64,000 bases of DNA from Nocardia acididurans (GTDB lineage Bacteria > Actinomycetota > Actinomycetes > Mycobacteriales > Mycobacteriaceae): the NCBI RefSeq assembly GCF_016741815.1, contig NZ_JAERRJ010000016.1:62001-126000 (forward strand), written 5' to 3'. Numbering within the stretch: position 1 is the stretch's first letter; each line of letters starts with the position of its first letter. Below the pieces are notes generated by a model. The model was given only the letters and a program-made list of their open reading frames with translations, did no database searches and was not told the DNA's origin. Shown here in pieces: positions 37,188 to 45,436 of the stretch. The position numbers and the translations under genes are program-made.

Positions 37188-38129
37188 TCACTTCAGGTGG
37201 AAAAGCAGTGCGGCATTCCCCTCCAGCATCGCCTGTGCCGCGGCGGGCGGGATCGTCGGGTCGCTCAGATAGTCCACGGCCCGTGCGAAGACCTTGCCGT
37301 TCTCGTAGGGGAAGTCGGTGCCCAGCAGCAGCCGGTCCGCGCCGAAGGAATCGAGGGCGGCCCGCAGTGCGGGGAGGTGGCCGTGGCCGACGGTGTCGTA
37401 CCACATCAGGCGGGCCACGGTGCTGGGCAGTTCCGGGGATTGCGGTGACTCCCAGCGGTATTGGTTGTCGGCGCGCTGCAGCAGCATGGGCAGCGCACCG
37501 CCCAGGTGGGAATTGATGATCCGGATATCCGGATAGCGCAACGGAATTCCGCGCAGGATTAATTGCAGCACGCTGATGGTGTCCTCGATCGGCGCGCCCG
37601 CCATCCAGGTCATCTGATAATCGCGGATCAGCGGCGAGCACGCGGCATTGCCGGCCGGGTGCAGGTACAGCACGGCGGCGCGCCGGTTCAATTCCTCGAA
37701 GACGGGCGCGAATTCGGGTTCGACCAGCGCGCGGCCGAGCACCGTGGTGTTCACGGCGACCCCGGCCATACCCAATTCGTCCAGTGCCCGGCCCATTTCG
37801 GCGATGGATTCCGCGATGTGCGGCATGGGCGTGGCGGCGAAGGCGAGGAACCGCCCGGGGTGCTCCGCGACCACCTCCGCGTACTGATCGTTCACGAAAC
37901 GCGCAGCGGCAACGGCCTTCTCACGATCCTCGCCGTAGGGCAGCTGCGGCGCGGCCGAGAGCACCTGCAGGTCGACCCCGGTACCGTCCATGAGCGCCAG
38001 CCTGGCGTCCATTTCCGCACCGGCCCCCGCGCCCATTCCCCGCTGGGTGTCGGTATCGGTGTGGCCGAGTTCCACCAGCAGATCCAGGTAGTCGTCGGTC
38101 CAGTAATGCGCGTGCACGTCTACTCGCAC
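37188..38129 (-). CDS. Amidohydrolase-2 family protein (ACMSD-like metal-dependent hydrolase/decarboxylase)
   Basis: 313 residues from a GTG at 38129 with AGGAGG 7 bases upstream. The metal ligands of the amidohydrolase-2 fold are visible: HAH at residues 6-8, LYLHPAG, INSHLGG and GTDFPY. Members decarboxylate or hydrolyse aromatic or cyclic carboxylates, often in ring degradation. It is 27 bp upstream of the EstC-like hydrolase. The frame runs further up to 38198 but without a start site. It is divergent from the DUF1254 lipoprotein at 38367. Confidence 0.9.
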   Translation of the reverse strand: MRVDVHAHYWTDDYLDLLVELGHTDTDTQRGMGAGAGAEMDARLALMDGTGVDLQVLSAAPQLPYGEDREKAVAAARFVNDQYAEVVAEHPGRFLAFAATPMPHIAESIAEMGRALDELGMAGVAVNTTVLGRALVEPEFAPVFEELNRRAAVLYLHPAGNAACSPLIRDYQMTWMAGAPIEDTISVLQLILRGIPLRYPDIRIINSHLGGALPMLLQRADNQYRWESPQSPELPSTVARLMWYDTVGHGHLPALRAALDSFGADRLLLGTDFPYENGKVFARAVDYLSDPTIPPAAAQAMLEGNAALLFHLK

Positions 38130-38366
38130 TCGAATCCCTCCTGTCCAGCTCCCGCGGTCCGGGGCGGGCACCGCGCGCCCCGCCGGTGTTCCGATCACCG
38201 CATCCCCACCCTAGGAGCGCGCCGGCGCCCCGGCACCGCCCGCACGGGGTGAAACCGCAGGACAACACGGTCTCGGGGCCGGGTTCACCTCGGCGGGGTG
38301 AGGCGTGGACGGCGGCCGCGCGGCCACGATCGGAACCGCATCGACCAGCGGGAAGGAAGTGTGGAA

Positions 38367-39506
38367 ATGCCGAAGACGCGAGGACACCGGCGGACGGCTC
38401 GGAGGGCTACCCGGAGGCTGCTGCCGTGGACCGCCGGACTGCTCGTGGCCGCCTTGTTCATCGTGACCGCGTGCGCTGATTCCGGCGATTCGAAGACGGC
38501 CGCCTCCACCGGCGCGGCACCCACCACGACACCGGAGCCGGAGTATCCGCTCGATCGGCCGGTCACCGTGACGGCCGACAATTTCGTGCGCGCGGAGACC
38601 GATCGCGAATTCGCGGGCACGGTCGCGCAGGGCGGGTTCGGCGCGTTCCATCACAATCGGGAGCCGATGCCCGTCGATCATCAGACGGTGGTGCGCCCCA
38701 ATCGCGACACCCTGTACTCCTCCGGGGTTTTCGACCTCGACGCCGGTCCGGTCAGCATCACCCTGCCCGATGCCGGGAAGCGCTTCCTGTCCATGCAGGT
38801 GATCACCGAGGACGAGTACAACCCCGAGATCGTCTACCGATCCGGCACCTACACCTACGACCGCGATCAGATCGGTACCCGCTACGTGATGTTCGGTATC
38901 CGCATCTTCGCCGATCCGAACGATCCCGCCGATATCGATGCCGTGCACCGGCTCCAGGATCAGGTCCGGGTGCAGCAGGCCCAGCGCGGCGTCTTCCAGA
39001 TTCCGCAGTGGGATCAGGCCAGCCAGGATGCCGTGCGCAGCGCCCTGCTCACCTTGGCCGCGACCTTGCCGGACACGCGAAAAGCGTTCGGCCCCAAGGG
39101 GGAAGTCGACGAGGTGCGGCATCTACTGACCGCGGCCTCCGCGTGGGGCGGCAATCCGGACAAAGACGCGCTCTACCTGACCGTCACCCCGCCGGACAAC
39201 ACCGGGACCGTCGATTACACCCTGCACGTCGAACCCGTTCCTGTGGACGGCTTCTGGTCGGTGAGCCTGTACAACGCCGAGGGCTACTACGTGGCCAATC
39301 CGCAGCACGCCTACTCGATCAACAATGTCACCGCCGCGACCAACCCGGACGGTTCGGTGGACATCCGCTTGGGCGGCTGCGACGGACAGGCGCCCAACTG
39401 CCTGCCCACCATGCCGGGCTGGAACTACATGGTCCGGCTGTACCGGCCGCAGCCCTCGATTCTGGACGGGCAGTGGGTGTTTCCGGCTCCGCAGCCGATC
39501 CGGTGA
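38367..39506 (+). CDS. DUF1254/DUF1214-family lipoprotein (copy 2)
   Basis: 379 residues from the ATG at 38367. A long basic N-terminus precedes a hydrophobic run and lipobox VTAC (Cys near residue 36), followed by a Thr/Pro-rich linker. DUF1254-like VVRPNRDTLYSSGVFDLDAGPVSITLP and DUF1214-like VDGFWSVSLYNAEGYYVANPQ blocks are clear. The C-terminal region has a GGCDGQAPNC loop. It is related to the 470-residue protein at 28940 but shorter and less similar. Presumably anchored on the outer face of the cytoplasmic membrane. No enzymatic activity can be assigned. Confidence 0.88.
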   Translation: MPKTRGHRRTARRATRRLLPWTAGLLVAALFIVTACADSGDSKTAASTGAAPTTTPEPEYPLDRPVTVTADNFVRAETDREFAGTVAQGGFGAFHHNREPMPVDHQTVVRPNRDTLYSSGVFDLDAGPVSITLPDAGKRFLSMQVITEDEYNPEIVYRSGTYTYDRDQIGTRYVMFGIRIFADPNDPADIDAVHRLQDQVRVQQAQRGVFQIPQWDQASQDAVRSALLTLAATLPDTRKAFGPKGEVDEVRHLLTAASAWGGNPDKDALYLTVTPPDNTGTVDYTLHVEPVPVDGFWSVSLYNAEGYYVANPQHAYSINNVTAATNPDGSVDIRLGGCDGQAPNCLPTMPGWNYMVRLYRPQPSILDGQWVFPAPQPIR

Positions 39507-39692
39507 TCCGGGTCCGGAAGTGTCAAAGTGGTGACCGCCAACGCGAACACATGAGCCGACGTGTACAGGCGTCGTCACGTGTAGCGGAACAGTTGCACAA
39601 GCTTGGCTACCAATGGTCGTTCCAAGGAATCAGGCCCTAGGTAGTCGTGATTGAGCGCGGCGCGGGTCTTTCCGCCCCGAAGCGGCCGAAAT

Positions 39693-39712
39693 CGGCAACG
39701 GATTTGGCAACC
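39693..39712 (+). repeat. Direct repeat, 12-bp period (CGGCAACG/TGGCAACC)
   Basis: Second occurrence of the arm-like motif also found at 28588. Copies start at 39693 and 39705, keeping the GAT-T spacer seen in the first locus. Confidence 0.45.
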
Positions 39713-40092
39713 GGGCACAGCGAAATCCAGGGGACCCGATGACACGACGCGGACAGCGCGGACGAACGAAACCCCGTTGACCAGCACAGAACGGATTCCG
39801 CCGAACACGGAGGGACTATGCGAGACGGGGCCTCGTTGGCTAATAACCCAGCGATCTCCGCGGTTGGATCGCGGCGACCTTGATGATCGAGGGCGGGTGC
39901 GACACCGACGGAGCGCACCGGAATGACATGCCTCCAGTCGGACGTCAATCCTTGCTTGACCGGCGATAGGTACGCCGCGCCACCTCCATATCGGCGGAAA
40001 TTCGCAGCTCACGGCGGGGCTGCGTTGTTTTAGATGCTGTACGTGCCACCCCGGGGCACCAATCGCGGAACCTAACCATCGATGCGAAACCG

Positions 40093-40142
40093 TTTCTGCC
40101 GGTGGAAGGCGTGTGCGTAGTGGTCGTGTCCCCCTCCGGACA
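40093..40142 (+). repeat. Dispersed repeat, copy B
   Basis: Shares GTAGTGGTCGTGTCC plus CTCCGGAC with copies at 28118 and 48779. Here it continues directly into the palindromic terminator, as at 48 kb. Confidence 0.6.
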
Positions 40143-40149
40143 CTTTGAA

Positions 40150-40181
40150 AGAGCCTCTCCCTGAATTCAGGGAGAGGCTCT
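40150..40181 (-). terminator. 32-bp perfect palindrome, terminator of the small-gene operon
   Basis: Arms AGAGCCTCTCCCTGAA and TTCAGGGAGAGGCTCT meet at a central GAATTC. It starts 3 bp after the stop of the 58-residue gene and is followed on the minus strand by TTTC. A near-identical palindrome is at 48811-48844. Confidence 0.8.
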
Positions 40182-40183
40182 GC

Positions 40184-40360
40184 TCATTGGGGACCCGGTT
40201 GGCTCGCGGGACTCTCGGCGCTCATCTGCGCGAGGTACTCGGCGGCGCCTCTGATTCGCGGGCATGGTGGTGTGCAGGTTGCATGCAGTTTCACGATGCC
40301 TTGTGCGCGGCGGATGCCTTCGACGTAGGAATCTTCGCAGTAGTCATTGATCCAGTTCAT
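40184..40360 (-). CDS. 58-residue Cys-containing protein next to an XRE/DUF397 locus
   Basis: MNWINDYCEDSYVEG is followed by a helical stretch, a CTPPC pair and a GAAEYLAQMS helix. GAGGG lies about 5 bases before the ATG. The start codon overlaps the TGA of the 75-residue membrane gene upstream (ATGA), showing translational coupling. A homologue, frameshifted, sits at 48847-49008 in the same position relative to another XRE/DUF397 locus. Conservation in both loci supports that it is real. I know no function for it. Being linked to these regulators, it could be a third partner or a target. Confidence 0.7.
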   Translation of the reverse strand: MNWINDYCEDSYVEGIRRAQGIVKLHATCTPPCPRIRGAAEYLAQMSAESPASQPGPQ

Positions 40361-40584
40361 GAGGTTCCCTCGAATCGTCGCGTGGGCCACGCTGCCCGAT
40401 GCCGCCCTCTGTGCCACCGGCCCACCCGTCCTGACGCGGGAACGTAGAGGCATCCGTTTCCGTCGAGGTGGGTGAGTCGGAGAAACCGGGCATCACCTCC
40501 TCGGGAAGCCCCGGTATATCCCCATATGGACAACGCGATCAGTGCCGTTACGAGTGCGACCAGTACCCAAGTTTCCCAGAACAT
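40357..40584 (-). CDS. 75-residue single-span membrane protein coupled to the 58-residue gene
   Basis: One N-terminal transmembrane helix (residues about 5-23, WVLVALVTALIALSIWGY) is followed by a short basic cytosolic or external tail. AAGGGA lies upstream of the ATG at 40584. Its stop overlaps the next start, forming a two-gene operon with a terminator behind. It is divergent from the XRE-family gene at 40784, with 199 bp between starts. The corresponding gene is missing at the second locus. No family recognised. Confidence 0.55.
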   Translation of the reverse strand: MFWETWVLVALVTALIALSIWGYTGASRGGDARFLRLTHLDGNGCLYVPASGRVGRWHRGRHRAAWPTRRFEGTS

Positions 40585-40783
40585 TTCGGATCCCTTCGCG
40601 AGGTTTGGATGGATCGTCGGCGTGATGGTGTCAGCACACCACCGGCACGGAAACGGTTGGCGGGAAATCGGGTATCCGATTCAAAGTCACCCGAAAACCC
40701 TGGGTTGCAACCGATAATGAGATGCGCAGCACCCGAATTCATGACCGGACTCATCCGACTTCGACGATGCATGGGATGTCGAC

Positions 40784-41701
40784 ATGACAGGCCACCGCTC
40801 CGGTGACGACTCGCCCGATTCGTCCAGCTCCACGTTGCCGCGTCGGCAACTCGGCCGCTTTCTGCGAGAGTGCCGGGAGGCCAACGGGTTCACGATCGCC
40901 GCTGCCGCCAAACTCGTGGATCTTTCGGCCTCGGCGCTGCAGCGGATCGAGGCGGGACAGACTCAGAAGGTGCGCAAGCAGGACGTGCGCGCGCTCTGCG
41001 AGCTGTACGCTGTCGGCGCTGAGGAGCTCCGTGCCGCAATGGATTTGGCGTCTCTCGCTCGAACTCAGAGCTGGTATCACGCATACGGTGGTCTGTATTC
41101 CGAGGCGTTCAACATGTACACCGGGCTAGAGGCTGCGGCGCACCGCCTGCTCACTTATCACGAGCACATTCCGGGGCTGCTGCAGACCGCGGACTACGCG
41201 CGGGCGATCATCAGTGCGTACCCCGGTTTTGCCGGTGCTGCCGACGTGGATCGGCGGGTCGAGCATCGAATGCGGCGGCAGGCCATCGTCACTCGCAAGG
41301 CGCGCCCGATCGCCTTGGAGGTGTTGCTGCACGAGTCCGCGTTGCGGCGGGTGATCGGCGGCTCGCGGGTCATGGCCGCACAGTTGCGGTATCTGGCAGA
41401 GGTCTCGAAGTTGCCCAACGTGACGGTTCGCCTGCATCCGTTCTCGGCAGGGCTTACCTGGGGGATGCCGCGCGGGTCGTTCACGATACTCGAGTTCGAC
41501 TCCAGCGCAGGTGGGGTCGCCGAGCCTCCGATCGTGTACATCGAAGGCGGCCCGACCCAGGACGTGTACCTGGAGAAGCCCGACGAGGTACTGCTGTACA
41601 GCAATCTCGCGTCGGCGATCCGGCATGCGACGCTGGAGGAAAACCAGACCCGGGATCTCGTTCGCCGGGTGACGAAGGAGTACGAACATGGCCAGCGCTG
41701 A
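40784..41701 (+). CDS. XRE-family helix-turn-helix protein with DUF5753 domain
   Basis: 305 residues. The N-terminal HTH (about residues 20-75) reads LGRFLRECREANGFTIAAAAKLVDLSASALQRIEAGQ. The DUF5753 domain follows from about residue 95, with IPGLLQTADYARAI, VRLHPFSAGL and SFTILEF blocks. These proteins are abundant in actinomycetes, pair with small DUF397 proteins, and influence development or antibiotic production in Streptomyces. Here the DUF397 gene overlaps its 3' end (start at 41688). The gene is divergent from the two tiny genes, so autoregulation of the shared 199-bp promoter region is likely but unproven. Confidence 0.93.
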   Translation: MTGHRSGDDSPDSSSSTLPRRQLGRFLRECREANGFTIAAAAKLVDLSASALQRIEAGQTQKVRKQDVRALCELYAVGAEELRAAMDLASLARTQSWYHAYGGLYSEAFNMYTGLEAAAHRLLTYHEHIPGLLQTADYARAIISAYPGFAGAADVDRRVEHRMRRQAIVTRKARPIALEVLLHESALRRVIGGSRVMAAQLRYLAEVSKLPNVTVRLHPFSAGLTWGMPRGSFTILEFDSSAGGVAEPPIVYIEGGPTQDVYLEKPDEVLLYSNLASAIRHATLEENQTRDLVRRVTKEYEHGQR

Positions 41702-41897
41702 CCGATCCGGTGCCGTGTGGTTCAAGAGCAGTCATAGTGGTGCGCAAGGGGATTGCGTCGAGGTCTCGTTCCTGACCGCGCATCTGACAGGAGTCCGCGA
41801 CTCGAAGGACCCAACCGGCCCCGTTCTGGTTTTCGCTGCAGGCGAGTGGAACTCCTTTGCTGCCGCCCTCGCCGACGGGCGGCTGGACTGGCGGTGA
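41688..41897 (+). CDS. DUF397-domain protein
   Basis: 69 residues with the full DUF397 pattern: VWFKSSHSGAQGDCVEV at the start, GVRDSKDPTGPVLVF in the middle and EWNSFAAALADGRLDW at the end. The ATG lies 14 bp before the stop of the XRE gene, so the two are coupled. DUF397 proteins are thought to be antagonistic partners of the adjacent HTH protein. Confidence 0.93.
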   Translation: MASADRSGAVWFKSSHSGAQGDCVEVSFLTAHLTGVRDSKDPTGPVLVFAAGEWNSFAAALADGRLDWR

Positions 41898-42067
41898 ACA
41901 TGTTGTCGAGCCGCCACCGGTTACGGCACCCCGAGCTAATCGATCACCGGCCCCGGACACTGGCCGCCCCTCTGAGCCGAACAGGCTCGCTTCCTAGCTG
42001 CGGCATGATCACCCTCTCGTAGTTCAGCTATTTTCTGGCATCGCTTACCTCGGTAAAGTCGCTGACC

Positions 42068-43180
42068 ATGGGAAGACCGGTCGATCTTGAGCTGTGGCGG
42101 GAGCTGATCGAAAGGCTCGTTGAGCAGAAACGGCGACTTGTGGCCTATCGGAGCTACGAATCGGATACGCAGCCGAAGGCGGGGGCGAGCGAGGAGGAGT
42201 TGTGTGCTGCGGAATCCCGGTTGGGGCGGCGTCTTGACCCGCAATATCGGGACCTGCTGTCGGTGGCCAACGGATGGGATCACTTCTGGATAACTGAAAG
42301 TTTGCTTGGTACCGAGGACATCTGTGTCGGCCGGCGCTGGGAGATGGGGGTGACGCAGGCTGACGAGTGGTTCGCCGACAGCAACTGGGGTGTCGATCTC
42401 GGCGCTCCCGACGACCCGGGGAGCTACCAATTGGTTGTCGAGAACGACAATGGCTACAGCGGCAACCTGTACCTCTTCGTCGGTGTGGCGCCGGGACTGC
42501 CGACCGGGGCGACGGTTCCGCTGCCGTTGGAGACGACCTACCCGGATCTGTACAGCTACTTTCGTGACCAGCTCGAGCGTATGACCGATGACGCCGATCA
42601 GCTTGCGCTGGGCGAGTATTCGGAACCCTGGCGGGGCCGCAACATCCGCGCGGATCCGCCCACGATGGCCGAGATCGTCGCGAGAATCGCCGAGCTGATC
42701 AGGAGTGGGAATCCCGGTAATCCCGAACCTGTGCGCGACGGCGCGACGGCTGAGGAGCTCGACCTGCTCGATCGTGCGCTGAGTGGCACGCTGCATCCCG
42801 AGCATCGGGAGCTGCTGTCGGTGTCGAACGGATTGGCCACCCCGCATTGGGGTCTCGGGGATGTCCTGTCGGTCCAGGACATCCTTGACGGCGGCCGATG
42901 GCGAGAAGGCTTGGCGCGCATGCAGACCAAGGAATACCCCCAGTACGGACCGCCACCGCTGCTCGAACGGATCGGGTACCTTCCCGCTGTCCCGTTCGCC
43001 ATGTCGCCCACGACGTTCTACGGCGTCGACCTCGCCGACGGCTGCGTGCGGGATCTCCTGCAGGATGGTGACTATTTCGCGAAGTACGGTGAGCGCCCCC
43101 TATTGGGCCGAACCGTCCGGGAACACCTCCTGAAAGGATGCTGGGACCTGTGGTGGACTGCCCGGCCGGGGACAATTTGA
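42068..43180 (+). CDS. Two-domain SMI1/KNR4-family protein, immunity-like
   Basis: 370 residues with two SMI1/KNR4 (SUKH) units. The first has GASEEELCAAESRLGRRLDPQYRDLLSVANGWDHFW (about residues 38-75). The second has GATAEELDLLDRALSGTLHPEHRELLSVSNGLATPHWG (about 218-256). This is an internal duplication. SUKH proteins are typical immunity proteins for polymorphic toxins, though some have other cytosolic roles. No toxin gene is visible next to it: the neighbours are DUF397 upstream and a convergent desaturase downstream. It may be an orphan immunity gene stranded after loss of its toxin. Confidence 0.85.
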   Translation: MGRPVDLELWRELIERLVEQKRRLVAYRSYESDTQPKAGASEEELCAAESRLGRRLDPQYRDLLSVANGWDHFWITESLLGTEDICVGRRWEMGVTQADEWFADSNWGVDLGAPDDPGSYQLVVENDNGYSGNLYLFVGVAPGLPTGATVPLPLETTYPDLYSYFRDQLERMTDDADQLALGEYSEPWRGRNIRADPPTMAEIVARIAELIRSGNPGNPEPVRDGATAEELDLLDRALSGTLHPEHRELLSVSNGLATPHWGLGDVLSVQDILDGGRWREGLARMQTKEYPQYGPPPLLERIGYLPAVPFAMSPTTFYGVDLADGCVRDLLQDGDYFAKYGERPLLGRTVREHLLKGCWDLWWTARPGTI

Positions 43181-43253
43181 TGCTTGCCCGAGGGGAGCTC
43201 GTTTCGTAGGTGAGGCGGAGGATGGTCAGCACCTCGGGCATCGGGTTGCCGGG

Positions 43254-44282
43254 CTATCGGCGGGCTTGCTCTCGGGCTAGCGCCCGGTCCCGCTGCTCCT
43301 CGAAACGCGGTACGCGCACGTGTTCCAGATCCTCGAGAAAGGCGGCCAGCCGTTCCCTTGCCTGTTCTCCCGCAGGGCCGAAATCGGTGCGGTCGAACAG
43401 ATTCCAGTGTCGTACCACCGGTAGGAGGACGTCCTCGAGGTGCTGGCGTAGGTCGTAGACGCCGTGTTTGGCCATGAGGACGCCGTTGCGGCGGAAGTCG
43501 GGCATGCCCGCGCCGGGCATGCGGAAGTTCTCGACTATGGCGTCGATGGCGACCATTGCCTGATCGGGGACCAGGTCCAGGGCTGCGCCGCAGAGGGTGC
43601 GGTAGAAGAGCATGTGGAGGTTCTCGTCGAGGGCCAGGCGCTGCATGATGTCTTCGGCGATGGGGTCGGCGCAGAATGCGGCGGTATTGCGGTGGCTGAT
43701 GCGGGTGGCGAGTTCCTGGAAGCTCACATAGGCGACGGAGTACAGGAAGCCGGGTTCGCCGGATTCGGTCACCGGGTCCAGTGGGGCCGCGAAGCCGTTG
43801 GTCATGTGCGCCATGCGGGCGTTCTCCAACGCTACCGGGTCGACGCCGCGGGTGACCACCAGGTAGTCGCGGAGTACGACGCTGTGCCGGTTCTCCTCGG
43901 CGGTCCAGCGGCCGACCCAGGTGCCCCATGCGCCGTCGCGGGAGAAGTTCTCGGAGATTTCGCGGTGGTAGGAGGGCAGGTTGTCCTCGGTCAGCAGGTT
44001 GGTCACCAGTGCTGCCCTGGCTACCTCGCCGAGTCGCGATTGTTCCGGATCCCAGTCCACGCCACCGAGTTTCGCGAAGTTGCGGCCGTCGTCCCAGGGG
44101 ACGTAGTCGTGAGGATTCCAGTCCTTGGCCACCGCCAGGTGCCGGTCGAGCGCGCTGCCTGCCACCGGTTCGAGCTCGGTGAGAATCTCGTGCTGGGTCA
44201 ATGTGCGTGCCAAGGGGATCGACCGCCTTCCTGTCGAGCTGGGGACCTCCTGCCGCGGGCGCGGCATAAGGTCCCATGTCAA
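43254..44282 (-). CDS. Acyl-[acyl-carrier-protein] desaturase (DesA-like)
   Basis: Up to 342 residues of the soluble di-iron desaturase family. Metal-binding EENRH (in WTAEENRHSVVLRDYL, about residue 130) and DENLH (about residue 220) correspond to the two ExxH motifs. It introduces a double bond in an acyl chain bound to ACP. Known actinobacterial relatives take part in unsaturated fatty acid or mycolate precursor supply. The start is uncertain: ATG 44282 or 44267 give an unusual N-terminal extension, and a TTG at 44213 with AGGAAGG upstream gives the more typical beginning LARTLTQHEILTELEPV. Convergent with the SMI1 gene. Confidence 0.9.
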   Translation of the reverse strand: MTWDLMPRPRQEVPSSTGRRSIPLARTLTQHEILTELEPVAGSALDRHLAVAKDWNPHDYVPWDDGRNFAKLGGVDWDPEQSRLGEVARAALVTNLLTEDNLPSYHREISENFSRDGAWGTWVGRWTAEENRHSVVLRDYLVVTRGVDPVALENARMAHMTNGFAAPLDPVTESGEPGFLYSVAYVSFQELATRISHRNTAAFCADPIAEDIMQRLALDENLHMLFYRTLCGAALDLVPDQAMVAIDAIVENFRMPGAGMPDFRRNGVLMAKHGVYDLRQHLEDVLLPVVRHWNLFDRTDFGPAGEQARERLAAFLEDLEHVRVPRFEEQRDRALAREQARR

Positions 44283-44700
44283 CAGCGCGCGGCGGCCCAG
44301 CCCAGTGTCAAATGTCCCGGCGTGAAGAACGGGGTGGGGCGTGATGGTGGCCGATTCGATGAGGATGCCTGGGATGTTCCTGCGGTCTGGTGGGAGTCGG
44401 CATTTCGATCCGCGGCTTTGCCCGTATCGACCGTTCGCACCTGTGCCGAACTCGGTTGAGTGGCACGATGAACTGATTGCGGCGGAACGGGTTTCGCTGC
44501 ATTCTCAGCTGACGTTCTCGGGGCCCGCGGCATCGGCGGAGGCCGGGTCGGCGGCGTTGGCCGACGCGGCGTCGGCGACGCCGCTCGGGGCGGCCGGGGC
44601 GGCCCTAACGGCCGGCATCGCACCGGGTAGTCTTCAGCGACAGTTCAGCAAACCCTGCTCATGTGTCAGTCATCGGTTTCGCGACGCAGGAGGTGCCGCA
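44283..44700. other. Intergenic region between divergent desaturase and small secreted gene
   Basis: No gene is supported in these 418 bp. It contains an Ala/Gly-coding-like low-complexity GC-rich stretch near 44520-44630, open in several frames but without start signals. Promoters for both flanking genes should lie here. Confidence 0.4.
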
Positions 44701-45081
44701 ATGCGTGTTCTGCTGGTCAAGGCTTCGACGCTGACGATAGGGATGGCGGCGGTCTCGCTCACCACGTTGGGAATGGCGCAGGCGCAGGAGTTCGCGCCCG
44801 GGGTGAACTGCGCGGGGCTCAGCTGTACCAACGACTCCGACGAGCCGTATGTCGTGTCGGGCGTGACCTACTTTTTGACCAACCCGGCCAATACCCCGGC
44901 CATGCCCGGCCAGCCACCGGCCGCCCCCACCTCGTACACGAACGCCATGAGCGTTGTCGTCAATCCGCATTCGACGATGACGCTGAACCCCATATGCCGC
45001 GGCGGCGACAGCATGACCGGAGCCGCCATCACCGGGGCCGCACCGGGGTCGGCCCTGCCACCCTCCGGATCCGGAGGGTGA
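44701..45081 (+). CDS. Small secreted protein of unknown function
   Basis: 126 residues from the ATG at 44701, with GGAGGT at 44689-44694 spaced 6 bases. The signal peptide ends near GMAQAQEF (about residue 29). The mature part has one Cys pair in NCAGLSCTNDSD and a third Cys later, then Pro/Gly-rich stretches. No domain recognised. An upstream frame extension to 44341 lacks a ribosome site and is not used. Confidence 0.72.
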   Translation: MRVLLVKASTLTIGMAAVSLTTLGMAQAQEFAPGVNCAGLSCTNDSDEPYVVSGVTYFLTNPANTPAMPGQPPAAPTSYTNAMSVVVNPHSTMTLNPICRGGDSMTGAAITGAAPGSALPPSGSGG

Positions 45082-45150
45082 CGAACGAGTCTCTGCCGAG
45101 GATGCTGCCCAACCGGCGACGCGCGAGTAGGAGGGGATGGGGGCGTATTC

Positions 45151-45225
45151 CGTTGGCTCCGCAACGGATTCGGCAGGTCGGCCGAATTGAGCGGTATCCG
45201 TCGTGTGGCGTCCCGCTGCGCTCGG
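45151..45225 (+). repeat. Sequence homologous to the integrase-element end at 28581-28655
   Basis: From GTTGGCTCCGCAACGGATT to GTATCCGTCGTGTGGCGTCC this stretch parallels 28582-28650 (about three-quarters identical by eye). On the minus strand it preserves ERSGTPHDG, matching EQRGTSRDG at the end of the integrase remnant, but the stop codon is changed. It is a second, more eroded trace of a related element. Confidence 0.55.
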
Positions 45226-45436
45226 CCGAAGAGGAAGCGTCACTCCTCGCTTGAATCGACTCGGGTGTAGAGGTGGAACTTCACCTCGCTGATGTCCCGG
45301 GAAACCGTCAGATCGCCGTGCGGCGATCGCATTATGGCTCGAGTTCGAGAGCCATCCCGACCTGATGGCCGCTGACTCGCCGCGTTCTTCGGACAGCCCA
45401 TTGGCAGCCGTTGATGTCCTGCCCGGCCCCACCGGT

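Larger units (their letters stand above)
39507..40149. other. Gene-free stretch with element-end repeats
   Basis: No gene is supported here. The region contains the second TGGCAACG-type 12-bp-period repeat (39693-39712), a 16-bp sequence TTGGCTAATAACCCAG at 39835-39850 that matches the tRNA fragment at 28489 with one mismatch, and copy B of the dispersed repeat near 40093-40142. It looks like eroded mobile-element DNA. Confidence 0.5.

Noticed and set aside
39835..39850. Second tRNA gene
   Set aside because: Only 16 bp resemble the anticodon stem-loop; the T-arm and acceptor do not follow. Kept only as a possible att-like trace.
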